DNA of 64,000 bases, taken from contig CANQDR010000001.1 in NCBI GenBank assembly GCA_947593615.1, positions 41,003-105,002 of the forward strand, written 5' to 3'. The notes beneath the pieces are model-generated. The model did not search any database. It had not been told where the DNA came from and worked only from the letters and a program-made list of their open reading frames with translations. The DNA comes from an uncultured Clostridia bacterium (GTDB lineage Bacteria > Bacillota > Clostridia > Oscillospirales > Acutalibacteraceae). How positions within the stretch are numbered: the first letter of the stretch is position 1; each line of letters starts with the position of its first letter. This document shows, in pieces, positions 35,119-44,200 of this stretch. The position numbers were made by a program, and so were the translations under genes.

Positions 35119-35137
35119 AATTACTTTACAAGTAATT
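35119..35137 (-). promoter_or_regulatory. Palindromic operator candidate over a minus-strand promoter
   Basis: AATTACTT and AAGTAATT flank 3 bases in a perfect 8-bp inverted repeat. On the minus strand a TTGTAA sequence begins in the palindrome centre and lies 17 bases from TAAAAT, giving a plausible promoter for the membrane protein at 34569-35015. A dimeric repressor binding here would block it. Confidence 0.45.
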
Positions 35138-35302
35138 CAATACTTACTATTTTATTTTCGTTTTTGTCTTTTAAAACAACATTATATACATGCCAATATT
35201 AAGATTACAATTTTGTTGTTGCTTTTTTCGCAAAAAAAATGTATTATTATACTGTTTGATAATTATTTCCGCTCGTATATAATATGGCAGGAGAAGATTA
35301 AC

Positions 35303-36427
35303 TTGGAAAAAAATAAAAAAAAGTTTAAAATAAGCGGAAAGCTGATTTTTAATCTTGCTGTTGCTGCAATTTCGATTTACCTCATTATTTATTTTTTTGT
35401 ATCTGATGACGGTCTGATTGACTTGCTTTCAACTCCGGGCAGTTTTAGTATAGGATGGATTATCGCAGCACTTTTTGCTTACGATTTTAATATACTTATT
35501 GATACTTTTGTAACGCTTATTTTTGTTCGGTCACAATATAAATCGTTCAGATTTATTGACGCGCTTAAAGTTTCGTTTGTCGGAGTATTTTTCGGTGCTA
35601 TCACACCGTCAAATACCGGCGGACAGCCAATGCAGCTTTATCTTATGTCAAAAATGAAAATAGGCGTAGGGTTCGGCTCAGCCTGTATGACGCAGAAGTT
35701 TATTGTTTATCAGATTGTGACAACTGCATTCAGCATTTTTGCGGTTTTTGCAAAATTTGAGTATTTTCAAAGTGCTTTTACAGGCCTCTGGTCTACATTA
35801 TTTATAGTAATTGGTTTCACGGTACAAATAGCGGTTACCGCACTTTTTCTTATAGTTTCTTTTTGCAAAGGAATAACTCATAAACTGATAAAGCTGATTT
35901 ACAAAATAATGAAGAATATTAAATTTATTAAAAATCCTGAGAAGAAAGCTGAACGCCTTTATACAGAAGTTGAAATGTTTCATCAGTCAAACAAGGATTT
36001 ATTTAAAAATCCAAAGATTCTTTTTTTGTCATACATTCTTGTCTTAATTCAGGTGATTGCAATTCTCTCTGTTCCCTACTTTATTTATATTTCTTTCGGA
36101 ATGCCGCAAATCGCCGCTGCAAACGGTCAGACTCCCGCAAATTTCTTTGATTTTATCTGTATTCAGTCGTTTGTACTGTTTACATCAAATCTTGTTCCCC
36201 TGCCGGGTGCGTCGGGCGGTGCCGAGCTTGCATTTACCATGTACTTCGGACAATTCTTTATAATCGGAGGAATAAACAAAATCAAGCCTGCCATACTTTT
36301 GTGGAGATTTGTTACCTACTATGGCGCAATAATAATTTCAGCTCCGTTTTCTTACTTCACCAAAGGCAAAAGGGCAGATGATGAAAAGAAGCGGGAATTG
36401 GAAAAACAAAATATTAATGCAAATTAA
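35303..36427 (+). CDS. Flippase-like / lysylphosphatidylglycerol synthase transmembrane family protein
   Basis: From the TTG at 35303, which is preceded by AGGAG, the protein has 374 residues and about seven or eight membrane helices. Conserved spots are GVFFGAITPSNTGGQPMQLYLM and NLVPLPGASGGAELAFTMYF. This is the UPF0104/YbhN family, whose fold corresponds to the flippase half of MprF. It lacks the soluble aminoacyltransferase domain, so it is a lipid- or glycolipid-translocase candidate rather than a full MprF. The upstream 30 in-frame residues have no ribosome site and are excluded. It is monocistronic, with a terminator directly after the stop. Confidence 0.85.
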   Translation: MEKNKKKFKISGKLIFNLAVAAISIYLIIYFFVSDDGLIDLLSTPGSFSIGWIIAALFAYDFNILIDTFVTLIFVRSQYKSFRFIDALKVSFVGVFFGAITPSNTGGQPMQLYLMSKMKIGVGFGSACMTQKFIVYQIVTTAFSIFAVFAKFEYFQSAFTGLWSTLFIVIGFTVQIAVTALFLIVSFCKGITHKLIKLIYKIMKNIKFIKNPEKKAERLYTEVEMFHQSNKDLFKNPKILFLSYILVLIQVIAILSVPYFIYISFGMPQIAAANGQTPANFFDFICIQSFVLFTSNLVPLPGASGGAELAFTMYFGQFFIIGGINKIKPAILLWRFVTYYGAIIISAPFSYFTKGKRADDEKKRELEKQNINAN

Positions 36428-36430
36428 TTT

Positions 36431-36455
36431 AACGGACGTCATTGCGGCGTCCGTT
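36431..36455 (+). terminator. Terminator of the flippase-like gene
   Basis: AACGGACG and CGTCCGTT form an 8-bp stem, followed by ATTTTTAT. It begins 4 bases after the stop codon. Confidence 0.8.
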
Positions 36456-36541
36456 ATTTTTATATTGCAGTTGCTTTTAAAAACAGATTAGTTGATTTTT
36501 TATCTTACAAGGAATATACTTTTATCAGGGTGATTATGATA

Positions 36542-37678
36542 ATGGCAAATATATTTGATTACTTTGACTGGAGAGGTGATTTGAGTATACAGAGCGACAG
36601 CTTTAATGATGTTGACGCTCTCATACTTTCACGACTGTCATACTTTCCGTTTGACGGAATTGTTCCAACCGAAATCAATAATAAAATCACAGTTTACAAC
36701 ACTGCCGACAAATTTTTCAGCTCGGAAGAGAATAAAGATAAAATCCTCTGGAAAGGCGATATAGATTTGCTGAAATACGCTGCTAACAGTCCCCGATTTG
36801 AAAATATGCTGCTTTCGGGATATGTCAACATAATTGAGCAAGAAAAACAAATGCAGTTTTCTGCGGTAATTATTGAAATATCCAAAGACTGTCATTACAT
36901 ATCGTTCAGAGGCACGGACAATACAATTGTAGGCTGGCAGGAAGATTTCAATATGTATTATATGTTCCCCTTGCCGTCGCAGCTTATGGCTGTTGAATAT
37001 CTTGAAAAGGCGTCAAAAGAAATTGACGGTTCATTCATACTCGGCGGTCATTCAAAGGGAGGAAACCTTGCGGTATATGCCTCGGCATTCTGTTCCGAGG
37101 AGGTTCAAAACAGAATTATTGCAGTATATAACCATGACGGTCCGGGATTTGACAGCAAGTCAATTGAGCAAAGCGGATTCAAAGCTGTCAAGGACAAAAT
37201 CCACACATATGTTCCGCAGTCATCAATATTCGGAATGATGTTTGAGCACGAAGAGGACTATACAATTGTAAAAAGCAGTCAAAAAGGCTTTTTACAGCAC
37301 GATATTTACTCGTGGGAAATCAAGCGTAACAGCCTGATTCCCCTGAACCGTATGACTAATACGAGCGTATTTTTCGACCATACAATATCTCAGTTTGTGT
37401 CCGATATGAGCGTTGAACAGCGCAAAGAGTTTATTGAGGGCGTATTTTCTTTATTGGAAAATACCGAAGATAAAACCTTTAATGAAATTGTTGAAAACTG
37501 GCGTAAAAATTCTGGCGTTATTCTTAAATCCATAAAAAATATGGACAGCAAAACACGTTCTCTCATTCTTTCTACTCTGCTTAATTTCATAAAATGTGCA
37601 AAAAATAATTTTTCTGATATAAATCCTCTGAGAAAGAAAAACCGCAAGCCAAAAACCAAAAAGAAAAAACATAAATAA
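36542..37678 (+). CDS. DUF2974 family alpha/beta hydrolase
   Basis: Starting at the ATG at 36542 with AGGGTGAT upstream, the protein has 378 residues. It contains SFRGTDNTIVGWQEDFNMY and the nucleophile elbow GHSKGGNLAVYAS (GxSxG). Later segments include DGPGFDS and a His-containing VFFDHTISQF. The DUF2974 (Mbeg1-like) family has a lipase-type fold; its natural substrate is unknown. The C-terminus is a Lys-rich tail. It has no signal peptide and is likely cytoplasmic. A repeat element begins a few bases after the stop. Confidence 0.88.
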   Translation: MANIFDYFDWRGDLSIQSDSFNDVDALILSRLSYFPFDGIVPTEINNKITVYNTADKFFSSEENKDKILWKGDIDLLKYAANSPRFENMLLSGYVNIIEQEKQMQFSAVIIEISKDCHYISFRGTDNTIVGWQEDFNMYYMFPLPSQLMAVEYLEKASKEIDGSFILGGHSKGGNLAVYASAFCSEEVQNRIIAVYNHDGPGFDSKSIEQSGFKAVKDKIHTYVPQSSIFGMMFEHEEDYTIVKSSQKGFLQHDIYSWEIKRNSLIPLNRMTNTSVFFDHTISQFVSDMSVEQRKEFIEGVFSLLENTEDKTFNEIVENWRKNSGVILKSIKNMDSKTRSLILSTLLNFIKCAKNNFSDINPLRKKNRKPKTKKKKHK

Positions 37679-37684
37679 TTTCAG

Positions 37685-37832
37685 CAACATGATGTCGCTT
37701 ACAATTCGCGCAGACGGTGTGACACCGTTCACATTTCGAGCAGGCGGTGTGACATCTTTCACATTTAGTGCAGACAGATTTGGCAAATGAGATACCTTCT
37801 TTTCCCGAACATCACCGAGCAATTTAATATAA
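37685..37832 (-). repeat. Dispersed Cys-reading repeat element, copy A
   Basis: Read on the minus strand, the element starts with a TATATTAAATTGCTCGGTG leader, then GATGTTCGGG, and continues into about two and a half 30-bp units of the form TGTGAACGGTGTCACACCGT plus about ten more bases. The same leader and unit type occur at 47613-47710 (plus) and 63765-63932 (minus). In one frame the units read as CERCHTxCxx peptides. That frame has no start codon here and the element lies between genes, so it is treated as non-coding. Confidence 0.75.
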
Positions 37833-37843
37833 AGTAAAATGAC

Positions 37844-37876
37844 AAACAGCCCGCCTATTTATAAAGCGAGCTGTTT
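37844..37876 (-). terminator. Terminator of carD
   Basis: AAACAGC and GCTGTTT, with partly pairing CGC segments inside, lie 16 bases beyond the carD stop on the minus strand. A short T-rich tract follows. Confidence 0.55.
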
Positions 37877-37891
37877 ATTCTTTATTTTGTA

Positions 37892-38398
37892 TTAACAATT
37901 AACTATAATTTTCTTCTTAATGTAAGGTATGATATCGTCACGGTCAACTCCGATTACGCAGGATATTTCCTCCTTAACCATTTTTTCTGCATCTTTTAAA
38001 AAGATTTCATCAGATAAATGCAGCTTTCTTCCCTTGTTCATCTGGTCAAGGCTGTGAAGCCAAAGTGACTTGAGTACAACAAGTATGTCTGAAATATTTC
38101 CAAGAGAAATTATATTTCTAAACTCCTGCTTTCGTAAAACATCGTCGCTGTTCCACTTAACATCACGTTTTGACAATTCATTAATAACATCATCAAGCTG
38201 GGACGATGATATAAGCTTCTTCATCTTTTTTACGAGATTTTCATTATCGGTAGGAACAAAAACTGTCGAAGCATCATTATATACAGGTTTGAGGACATAA
38301 TATTTAATCTTCTTTTTCCCGATTTCACGCTCGGTAATCTGCGTAATCTCACACACACCGTTTACACTGTACATTACTTTTTCTCCGACTGCAAACAT
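37892..38398 (-). CDS. CarD-family transcription regulator
   Basis: The 168-residue protein has the CarD/CdnL N-terminal RNA-polymerase-interacting domain (VGEKVMYSVNGVCEITQI, YYVLKPVYNDASTVFVPT). A helical C-terminal DNA-contacting domain contains FRNIISLGNISDILVVLKSLWL. CarD proteins stabilise the open promoter complex at housekeeping and rRNA promoters. GGGGTGAAA precedes the ATG. The C-terminal helices fit the family length. It has no operon partners. Confidence 0.9.
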   Translation of the reverse strand: MFAVGEKVMYSVNGVCEITQITEREIGKKKIKYYVLKPVYNDASTVFVPTDNENLVKKMKKLISSSQLDDVINELSKRDVKWNSDDVLRKQEFRNIISLGNISDILVVLKSLWLHSLDQMNKGRKLHLSDEIFLKDAEKMVKEEISCVIGVDRDDIIPYIKKKIIVNC

Positions 38399-38563
38399 AC
38401 ATTTTCACCCCTGATGTTAAAATAAAAGTGCAGCTTGTCAACCGGACTTACGTCTGATAACAAACTACACGTTGATTTATAATAATATTATACCACAAAT
38501 ATTAAAGTTTTGTCATAGGCAATTTTCATAAATATTATTCTGCAAACCACTGTTTTTAATGGA

Positions 38564-39322
38564 TTAAATGTCTGTAACAAGCTCAACGGGACAATGGTCG
38601 GAACCCATAACTTCAGTGTGAATATCTGCGCTTATAAGATGATTTTTTAAGGACTCTGATGCAATGAAATAATCAATTCTCCAACCAGCATTCTTTTCTC
38701 TTGCTTTGAAACGGTATGACCACCACGAATATATTCCAGTCTTGTCAGGATTAAAATATCTGAAAGTATCTATAAATCCGCTTTCAAGCAGAGAAGAAAT
38801 TTTGGTTCTCTCTTCGTCGGTAAAACCTGCGTTTGTGCGGTTTGTTTTAGGATTTTTCAAATCAATTTCATTATGCGCCACATTCAAATCTCCGCAAAGT
38901 ATAACAGGTTTTGATTTTTCAAGTTTTTTAAGATAGGCTTTAAAATCATCTTCCCATTTCATTCTGTAATCAAGTCTTTTCAGCTCGTTCTGAGAATTGG
39001 GTGTGTAACAAGTAACAAAAAAATAACTGTCAAATTCCGCAGTAATAACTCTGCCCTCTTTGTCGTGCTCCTCAATTCCTATGCCGTATGACACCGATAA
39101 CGGCTCTTCCTTGCTGAACAGAGCCGTACCTGAATATCCCTTTTTTTCGGCATAATTCCAATACTGATGATACCCCGGCAAGTCAAGGTCAATCTGTCCT
39201 TTTTGCAATTTTGTTTCCTGCACGCAAAAAATATCGGCGTCCGCTTCATTAAAATAATCAAGAAAACCTTTTGTCACGCAGGCTCTGAGTCCGTTTACAT
39301 TCCACGAAATAAATTTCTTCAT
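38564..39322 (-). CDS. xth: Exodeoxyribonuclease III
   Basis: The protein starts [14 protein letters not shown] and has the family residues Glu in [30 protein letters not shown] and the C-terminal GSDHCPVEL. It is a Mg-dependent AP endonuclease and 3'-5' exonuclease for base excision repair. The start is taken as the ATG at 39322; the alternative GTG at 39331 is less likely because the GGGTGGGAG site is better spaced for the ATG. Size (252 residues) and motifs are normal. Confidence 0.95.
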   Translation of the reverse strand: MKKFISWNVNGLRACVTKGFLDYFNEADADIFCVQETKLQKGQIDLDLPGYHQYWNYAEKKGYSGTALFSKEEPLSVSYGIGIEEHDKEGRVITAEFDSYFFVTCYTPNSQNELKRLDYRMKWEDDFKAYLKKLEKSKPVILCGDLNVAHNEIDLKNPKTNRTNAGFTDEERTKISSLLESGFIDTFRYFNPDKTGIYSWWSYRFKAREKNAGWRIDYFIASESLKNHLISADIHTEVMGSDHCPVELVTDI

Positions 39323-39494
39323 AACTCCCACCCAAATAATAATTCTTTAAATATAGTATAAAACAATCAACATTCATTATCAAGGACTTTATTATTACAT
39401 AACAGAATTATTCAAAATTATTTTTTGTACAGGCAAATTCGACATATGAACCGAATAGAATTATACTGAATATGAACATTTGGATGGTGGTAAT

Positions 39495-40190
39495 GTGACT
39501 GAACTGCTTGGGTTTCTGGGGCAGTATATCTGCTTTTTTATTCTTCACGTCTGCGGAGGAGGTTCGTTTCCGAAACCGCTGTCGGAAAAGCAGGAACGTC
39601 TGTATCTTGAAAAATGTGCTCAGGGAGATGTTGAGGCGCGCAATAAACTTGTTGAGCATAATTTAAGGCTTGTTGCTCACATAATAAAAAAATATTACGG
39701 AACGCAAAGCGAACAGGATGACCTCGTTTCAATTGGAACAATAGGACTTATCAAAGCAATAAACACTTATGATTTAAACAAAAACATCCGCCTGAGTTCA
39801 TATGCAAGCAGATGTATTGAAAATGAGATCCTTATGCATTTTCGCAATTCAAAGAAAAGCTCGCAGGATATTTCACTTAATGAAACTATAGATACCGACA
39901 AAGACGGAAATCCGCTTACACTCCTCGATATTATGTCAATAGATGACAATATTATTGATGAGCTTGATTTTAAGCTTAACAGTCAAAAACTGGGTCAGTT
40001 TATCAACGAAGAACTCAGCGAACGCGAAAAAAAGATAATCATACTCCGCTACGGACTCAACGGCAATGAACCTATGACGCAGAAAAACGTAGCAAAAATT
40101 CTTAATATTTCACGCTCGTATGTAAGCAGAATAGAAACAAAAGCATTAAAAATGCTGCGTAAACGATTTGAAAACAGCTCTAATCTGTAA
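39495..40190 (+). CDS. sigK: RNA polymerase sporulation sigma factor SigK
   Basis: The protein of about 231 residues has sigma-70 region 2 (NLRLVAHIIKKYYGTQSEQDDLVSIGTIGLIKAI) and region 4 (LSEREKKIIILRYGLNG, then MTQKNVAKILNISRSYVSRIE). It has no region 1.1. The N-terminus (LLGFLGQYICFFILHVCGGGSF) is the short hydrophobic pro-sequence typical of pro-SigmaK, preceding PKPLSEKQE. SigmaK drives late mother-cell sporulation genes after cleavage of the pro-sequence. The start is taken as GTG at 39495, which aligns with the Bacillus protein. The gene is uninterrupted: no skin-type element splits it. Confidence 0.93.
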   Translation: MTELLGFLGQYICFFILHVCGGGSFPKPLSEKQERLYLEKCAQGDVEARNKLVEHNLRLVAHIIKKYYGTQSEQDDLVSIGTIGLIKAINTYDLNKNIRLSSYASRCIENEILMHFRNSKKSSQDISLNETIDTDKDGNPLTLLDIMSIDDNIIDELDFKLNSQKLGQFINEELSEREKKIIILRYGLNGNEPMTQKNVAKILNISRSYVSRIETKALKMLRKRFENSSNL

Positions 40191-40305
40191 AACAGACACA
40201 ACCCTGCGGCTGTGTCTGTTGCTTATGAGATGTATTTGAAGTGCTCTGCCGCACTTTTTTATTTTAGACAGTACTTACAATAAGGTTTACACAAATAAAT
40301 AATTT

Positions 40306-41142
40306 TTAATCATTACCGTATCTTTTTTTATATTGTACCGGAGTACAGCCGTAAACCTTTTTACAGATTTCAATGAAAGCCTTAACACTTGCAAAGCCGT
40401 TGTTCATTGAAGCCTGTGTTACACTTTCATTATAATTAAGCATATCGGAAAGTGCGTGATCCAGCCTTACAAGATTTAAGTATTGTATAGGACTTGTTTC
40501 GGTAATGCTTTTAAAGTATTGTGAAAAATAAGCAGGCGAAAGACCTACCATATCTGCCATTTCCTTAAGAGAGATATCGTCCACGTAGTTACTTCCTATA
40601 TACTCAATTATTTTTTTGGCATAAATGAATTTCTCAGGAACATTTAAAGAAAAGGCATTCTTTTTATAAACGGAACATTCACTTAAAAGAATATGATAAA
40701 TTTTCATCATGACGGATTTCATATTTAAGGTCTTGAAGGGATCGTCACTTTCGGCGTATTTTATCATCTCTTTAAAAAGAGGTATAAGCTTTTGTTTTGC
40801 ACTGTTATCTATAGAAAAGTTAATAGAATCTATTTTTTTGAAAAAAGGACGGAGATATTCATATGAAAGAAGTATTACAATATATTTTATTACCTTATTT
40901 TTATCTGGCGCATTTGTAATATGAATTTCCTCGCTGTTACAAAAATAAAATTCGTTATCATTTATCTGAAAGCTGTTGCCGTTGATCCTCACTTCTAAAG
41001 TTCCGTTTATCATATAGACAAACTCCAGCTCTTTGTGCCAATGCAGGTTAGTATCGCATCTTTTTCCGGGCTTGTGCTGCATTAAAACTTTGCCGGGGAG
41101 ATTATCATCATATTTTACTACTTCAAAAAAATACTTCATCAT
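40306..41142 (-). CDS. AraC-family regulator with N-terminal cupin domain
   Basis: The 278-residue protein has an N-terminal cupin-like ligand domain (HWHKELEFVYMINGTLEVRING) and a C-terminal AraC pair of helix-turn-helix motifs (ISLKEMADMVGLSPAYFSQYFK and VTQASMNNGFASVKAFIEICKKVYGCTP). Such regulators usually respond to a sugar or other small ligand. It lies directly downstream of the large secreted phosphoesterase gene on the same strand, separated by 80 bases with a hairpin, so it may regulate that gene. The ligand is unknown. Tandem ATGs follow a GGTGAT site. Confidence 0.9.
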   Translation of the reverse strand: MMKYFFEVVKYDDNLPGKVLMQHKPGKRCDTNLHWHKELEFVYMINGTLEVRINGNSFQINDNEFYFCNSEEIHITNAPDKNKVIKYIVILLSYEYLRPFFKKIDSINFSIDNSAKQKLIPLFKEMIKYAESDDPFKTLNMKSVMMKIYHILLSECSVYKKNAFSLNVPEKFIYAKKIIEYIGSNYVDDISLKEMADMVGLSPAYFSQYFKSITETSPIQYLNLVRLDHALSDMLNYNESVTQASMNNGFASVKAFIEICKKVYGCTPVQYKKRYGND

Positions 41143-41157
41143 ATCACCATTTAATGT

Positions 41158-41193
41158 GCATTATCCGTATTAAAGTTTTAATACGGATAATGC
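41158..41193 (+). terminator. Perfect 17-bp inverted repeat with plus-strand T-tract
   Basis: GCATTATCCGTATTAAA and its exact complement, separated by 2 bases, are followed by six Ts on the plus strand. Both neighbouring genes are on the minus strand, so the T-tract side does not serve them. The hairpin itself could still slow or stop transcription between the phosphoesterase and AraC genes, or terminate an antisense RNA. Confidence 0.6.
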
Positions 41194-41222
41194 TTTTTTA
41201 AAGAAAAACACGGCAGACTCTA

Positions 41223-44200
41223 TTAAATATTATGGCTTATTGTAAGGGTATTTGCGTTGGAATCATATATAAATTCAATTATCATACCTGTTTTTATCCC
41301 ATATATTGTAAGGCTTTTTCCTTTGGAGGAAGAAGACGTAAGCTCAAATATATCAGAAAAAGTTGTATCCTCGGGAATGATAACAGGGGTGCTGCCGGCA
41401 ACACAGTTGTAGGTACTGTCGGCTGTATTATATACATTAAGACTTACATTCTCATCCGAATTGGCAGTAAAGCTTAGGGTGTGAATGTTATCTGACTCCT
41501 GAATAAAGAATGTGTCTATCTGCGTCCAAGGATGTTCGGAGGTATAGTAGCAAAGTGCATAATCGGATTTTTGAGGAACAGGTGCATCTCCGGTCAAGTC
41601 ATAGCTTATTGTAAGAGTATTTGCGTTGGAATTATAAATAAAGCTTAATACCAATCCCTGAGGAGCTCCGTAAATAGTAAGACTTTTTCCCTTGGAAGAA
41701 GACGGCGACAAATTAAAGGTTTTTGAATCTGCTGTTGATGCAATTATATCAAGAGGAGTGCTTGTAGCAACACAATTATATGTGCGGTCTGATAATTTGT
41801 AAACATTACAGCTTATATTACCTTCATTGGCGGGAACCGTAAAGTCAAGTGTGTATATTCCGTCAGTCTGTTGAGTGAATAATGTATCGAAAGTATCCCA
41901 TTTGTGAGAGTTTGAATAATAATTGAGAGCGTAGTCTGCATCGGGTAAAGGATCAACCACATCTTTTGTTCCCTCTGACGGAGTATAGGTTACCCATTGA
42001 CCTGTTTTGCTGTCGTAAAGCTTTCCGTTGATGGAATCACACAATGTTTTTGAGTTTTCCGCTACAAATTGTGCTTTCCAATCGGAGCCTTCATATGCTT
42101 GGAACTGCAGTGTGTCAATACTGTCAGATACAAAATCCATAGAAGAGTATGTGTATCTGAATACGGTAAGTCCGTTATAATTATCTGTGGTTTGTATCAT
42201 CTTATGCTGTCCCCAAGAGTTGTCGGCTGAGTCGAAGCACACGTTTGCTTTAACGGTATATTTTAAGTCGAGCCATTCATCCGGAGCTGCAAAATAAAGC
42301 ACAAGGTCTTTATTGTAACCGTTATAAAAATCCTTTGCCATTATATAGTCTGCAATAGTTTTAAGGTCATTAATTGCGTTTTCAAGCTCTACAGATATAC
42401 TGTTCTTTTTTTCTTCAGACGGATTATCAAGTGACAGATAATTGTAATAAAGCTTTTTAACTGCCTGATACTGGTCATATGAACTGAATTGATAATAGTA
42501 AGACAAAGCTTCTTTTGCATTATCTAAGGATGTATCAAGTGAATAGGTCTGTACTCCTGCTAAGAAATTTGTATTCTTTGCAATATTTACTTCATCTGTT
42601 TTTTCCAAAGCAGGAAAATTCTTTATTAACTTCACAAGATACTTTTGAATACATGTTGCGTCTTTAATATTTATATAAGCATCACCGTCAACATCTGCAG
42701 CTGTATTCTGTGCCTCACTAAATGATATTAAATCCACCAGATACATTTTAATGTAGGTTGCATCTACAATAGTTATATCAGCATCACCGTTAACATCTCC
42801 TATGTCAAAGGGTTGAAGATGAATGGGTTCTGTTGATGGAGATGTTGAATCATCTGTCGGAGCTGTTAAAGGAGGAGTGGATTCTTCCGTCGGTTTTGTT
42901 TCAGGAAATGTAGTTTCTTCTGTCGATTCTGTCTCAGAAGGTGTGGTTTCTTCTGTCGATTTAGTTTCAGGAGGATCTGATACTACAGGGTCGGTGGGAA
43001 TGAATCCGTCCCATGTGGATGGGTTAACATTGTATTTATCGGAGGTTGTTGTTCCGTCAGGTGTAAAGCAGTCATTGATACCGTCTAATTCAATATCAAC
43101 AGTCTGCTTTCCGTTTCCTGCATTATTAAAAATAATCTTATCTAACGATGAAGGGACTTTTACATAATAAATATCGTTTCCGTATTCATCGGTTGCAAAA
43201 TATGTGCAACCATAACCCGGCCAAATGCAGATGTTTTGATCACTATCGCTCCAAGCATAGCAGTCTACGAATTGCCATTTCAGGGTGTTTACAAAATAGT
43301 AATTGGTGGTTTCTGCATCATCACCCAGAGTTGAACCTGTTGCGGCAGTTGGAGGCGTTGTTTCAAGAGGATCTGTGGGGTTGGTAGCATCCTCATCGGA
43401 CTGTCTGCTTCCGTTCATAATGTATGAATAAGCAGGATATATTTTTTCGTCACAAACATTTGCACCGTAGAAAATTACACTGTCATCATATACGGAAACA
43501 TAATAACCCTGTGATAAGCCTTTATAGAAGGTATAATCAAGTGAATGTGATTCTGTACTTGGATGTGTAGGGCCTGCAACGGAAGAGTTGTGAATCATAT
43601 TACAAGCCTTGCCGTTCTCGTTGGAATAGTTATATCCCATATTGTAATCTTCATGAGTATGACCTGATATCCAGATAATATCAGGATATTTTTGCAGCAA
43701 GGATTTGAATTTCACTGTTGACATAAACTGGGTTGAAAGGCCTGCTTTATAGTAGGGGTTTTCAGTATTATCTCCTGCCCCGTAGCCCTGTATGTGAGAA
43801 TGCTCGATAAGATAAATATTAATGCCTTTTCCGTAGTTTTCTTCAAGAAGTTTTTGAACCCATGCGAGCTGTTCGTCGGAAAATTCATCTCCATAGCTTG
43901 GATTGTAAACATATTCAAGCGCCATAAATATGAAAAGGTCGCCGGTGGTTTTTTCCGTAACACTGTAATAGGGCTTGTTAGCGTCATAATTTTCGATAGT
44001 ATTGTCTGTTCCGCTGGCTTTTACAAATGCTTTTGTTCCGGTCGAAGCCCCTGTTCTTAAATCATGATTTCCGTTTGATTCGTATATCGGATTAAGATAA
44101 CCCGAATTTGCCAGAATTTTTTCATATGTATCCCATTCTTTTTTCGGAGATGAAGCATTTGTAATACTGTCTCCGGAGGATACGATGAAATCGGTGTTTT

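Noticed and set aside
37451..37822. 123-residue minus-strand ORF reading VTPPARNVNGVTPSARIV.
   Set aside because: It mostly overlaps the DUF2974 gene on the other strand, has no ribosome site, and its first part is the dispersed repeat rather than a gene.
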